The notes under the pieces are model-generated. The model saw nothing but the letters and a program-made list of their open reading frames with translations. It had not been told where the DNA came from and made no database searches. A stretch of DNA of 64,000 nt. Origin: CALCKU01 sp964607445. Its GTDB lineage: Bacteria; Pseudomonadota; Alphaproteobacteria; Caulobacterales; Maricaulaceae. The translations under genes were made by a program, and so were the position numbers. Positions 63,116 through 64,000 of the stretch are shown here, piece after piece. The stretch is from positions 144,957 to 208,956 of the forward strand of contig CAZSKN010000001.1 in NCBI GenBank assembly GCA_964607445.1, written 5' to 3'. The first letter of the stretch is position 1; the number at the start of each line of letters is the position of its first letter.

Positions 63116-63143
63116 TTGATTTGTTCTTACTTTCTTGTATAAG
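63116..63143 (+). promoter_or_regulatory. Candidate sigma-70-type promoter of comM
   Basis: TTGATT (63116-63121) and TATAAG (63138-63143) are separated by 16 bases. They lie 18 bases upstream of the comM ATG, which allows only a short leader that still contains the AGGAGAG ribosome-binding site. Confidence 0.35.
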
Positions 63144-63160
63144 TCCTGTCAGGAGAGAAT

Positions 63161-64000
63161 ATGGTCGCGCGAATATCAACCGTCGCTTTTGAAGGGGCCG
63201 AAGCCCGGCGAGTGGACGTACAAGTTCAAATTGCCAAGAGTGGAAGCGGGTTTTCAATTGTCGGCTTGGCGGATAAATCAGTGGCCGAAAGCCGCGACCG
63301 TGTTTGGGCGGCTTTCTCAGCGATCGGGCTGGAATTACCCTATAAACGCATTATCATAAATTTAGCCCCTGCCGATATTCCCAAAGAAGGCGCGCATTAT
63401 GATCTACCGATTGCCTTGGGGCTGATGGCGGCTATTGGCGCTGTGCCAAGCGACGCAATTGAAACCTATGTCGCCATTGGCGAATTGGCCTTGGACGGCA
63501 CCATTACCGCAGTTCCCGGAGCTTTGCCTTCCGGAGTATGTGCCAATACCCACGGTTTAGGCCTTATCTGCCCGGAGCCCAATGGGGCAGAAGCGGCGTG
63601 GGCCGGGGACATAGCTTTGCTGGCGCCGCATAATCTCATTCAACTCATCAATCATTTTAAAGGCACGCAAGTTCTAACGCGACCTCAAGCCGGTGAATTA
63701 TTAGAACCTGATTTAGGTCATGACCTGAAAGATGTTCGCGGACAAGAAACCGCTAAACGCGCCTTAGAAATAGCCGCAGCCGGTGGGCATAACCTGCTTA
63801 TGGTTGGTCCGCCGGGTTCTGGCAAATCCATGTTAGCCGCGCGCTTGCCGGGTCTGCTTCCCCCGCTGACCGCCAAAGAATTACTAGATGTATCCATGGT
63901 ACATAGCGTCGCCGGATTATTGAATCGCGGACAATTATCCCGCCAACGGCCCTTTCGGGCACCCCATCATTCAGCGTCTATGGCGGCTATGGTTGGCGGG
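63161..64000 (+). CDS. comM: ComM/YifB-family Mg-chelatase-like AAA ATPase (3' end outside window)
   Basis: The frame runs from ATG 63161, with AGGAGAG ahead, to the end of the window (280 codons), so the C-terminal part is missing. The N-terminal domain has GFSIVGLADKSVAESRDRV in two parts, ADIPKEG and YDLPIALGLMA, typical of ComM. The AAA module has Walker A GPPGSGKSM and then FRAPHHSAS. ComM is a branch-migration helicase that helps integrate incoming single-stranded DNA in natural transformation; the family also occurs in bacteria not known to be competent. Confidence 0.93.
   Translation, partial: MVARISTVAFEGAEARRVDVQVQIAKSGSGFSIVGLADKSVAESRDRVWAAFSAIGLELPYKRIIINLAPADIPKEGAHYDLPIALGLMAAIGAVPSDAIETYVAIGELALDGTITAVPGALPSGVCANTHGLGLICPEPNGAEAAWAGDIALLAPHNLIQLINHFKGTQVLTRPQAGELLEPDLGHDLKDVRGQETAKRALEIAAAGGHNLLMVGPPGSGKSMLAARLPGLLPPLTAKELLDVSMVHSVAGLLNRGQLSRQRPFRAPHHSASMAAMVGG

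Noticed and set aside
63135..63359. A 74-codon ORF at the start of comM
   Set aside because: It is an out-of-frame shadow of comM, whose own frame is open to the window end and carries the family motifs.
1..64000. CRISPR arrays, tRNA or rRNA genes, prophage or transposase genes
   Set aside because: I looked for regularly spaced repeats, tRNA-like cloverleaf segments and transposase or phage motifs in the intergenic regions and reading frames and found none.

Overview
The window looks like chromosomal DNA of a stalked or dimorphic marine alphaproteobacterium of the Caulobacterales/Maricaulales type (Hyphomonadaceae or Robiginitomaculaceae-like). The reasons are a cpa/tad pilus operon with a CtrA-type box in front of it, the bolA/J-domain/cobS/cobT block, the fabA-fabB-fabI neighbourhood with an SH3 gene and a D-glycerate dehydrogenase, and intergenic AT-rich DNA around mostly forward-packed genes. 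This is inferred from gene content; no rRNA or tRNA gene is present to test it. Two 100-base runs of N (19198-19297 and 27667-27766) are assembly gaps.

Layout. 1-2283: 3' part of a membrane hybrid histidine kinase. 2340-13383: tad (Flp) pilus operon cpaB-cpaC-short cpaD-tadG-like-tadE-tadE-like-cpaE-cpaF-tadB-tadC-tadD, with tight or overlapping junctions; the pilin and prepilin peptidase genes are not in the window. 13438-16769: low-molecular-weight phosphatase, NDUFA9-like reductase, lipid-anchored methyltransferase-like protein, LOG-family hydrolase. 16783-18837 (minus): serine hydrolase and undecaprenyl-diphosphatase. 19330-25398: gltD-gltB. 25463-27915 (minus): a lipoprotein metalloprotease with a poly-proline stalk and a small partner lipoprotein. 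28058-33516: bolA (minus), then a J-domain gene, cobS, cobT and a DUF3137 gene. 33649-34938: GH27 alpha-galactosidase. 34995-43294 (minus): a tripartite RND efflux operon followed by an M13 peptidase.

43518-46496: phoR-phoU-phoB without pst transporter genes, with a three-repeat Pho box in front of phoU. 46503-50507: glycine-zipper lipoprotein, thioesterase, GFA protein, bacterioferritin and its ferredoxin with Fur-type boxes, and a ketopantoate reductase. 50819-51876: an unrecognised coupled gene pair preceded by a 17-bp tandem repeat. 51914-57756: fatty acid genes fabI and fabAB with a LuxR solo between them, an SH3 protein and a 2-hydroxyacid dehydrogenase. 57780-62966: metallo-beta-lactamase-fold lipoprotein, a highly structured candidate small RNA, an aminotransferase/sulfotransferase-like pair, a small secreted protein, moeB-like and cysK. 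63161-64000: 5' part of comM.

The points most worth following up are the structured RNA-like segment at 58738-58893, the structured island with a CtrA-type site between luxR and fabB, the shortened CpaD, the unknown pair at 50819-51876, the metalloprotease/lipoprotein pair, the 24-bp repeat array at 46977-47048, and the Pst-less pho cluster. I found no CRISPR array, prophage or transposase gene. No single locus stands out as a clearly new defence or mobile system.
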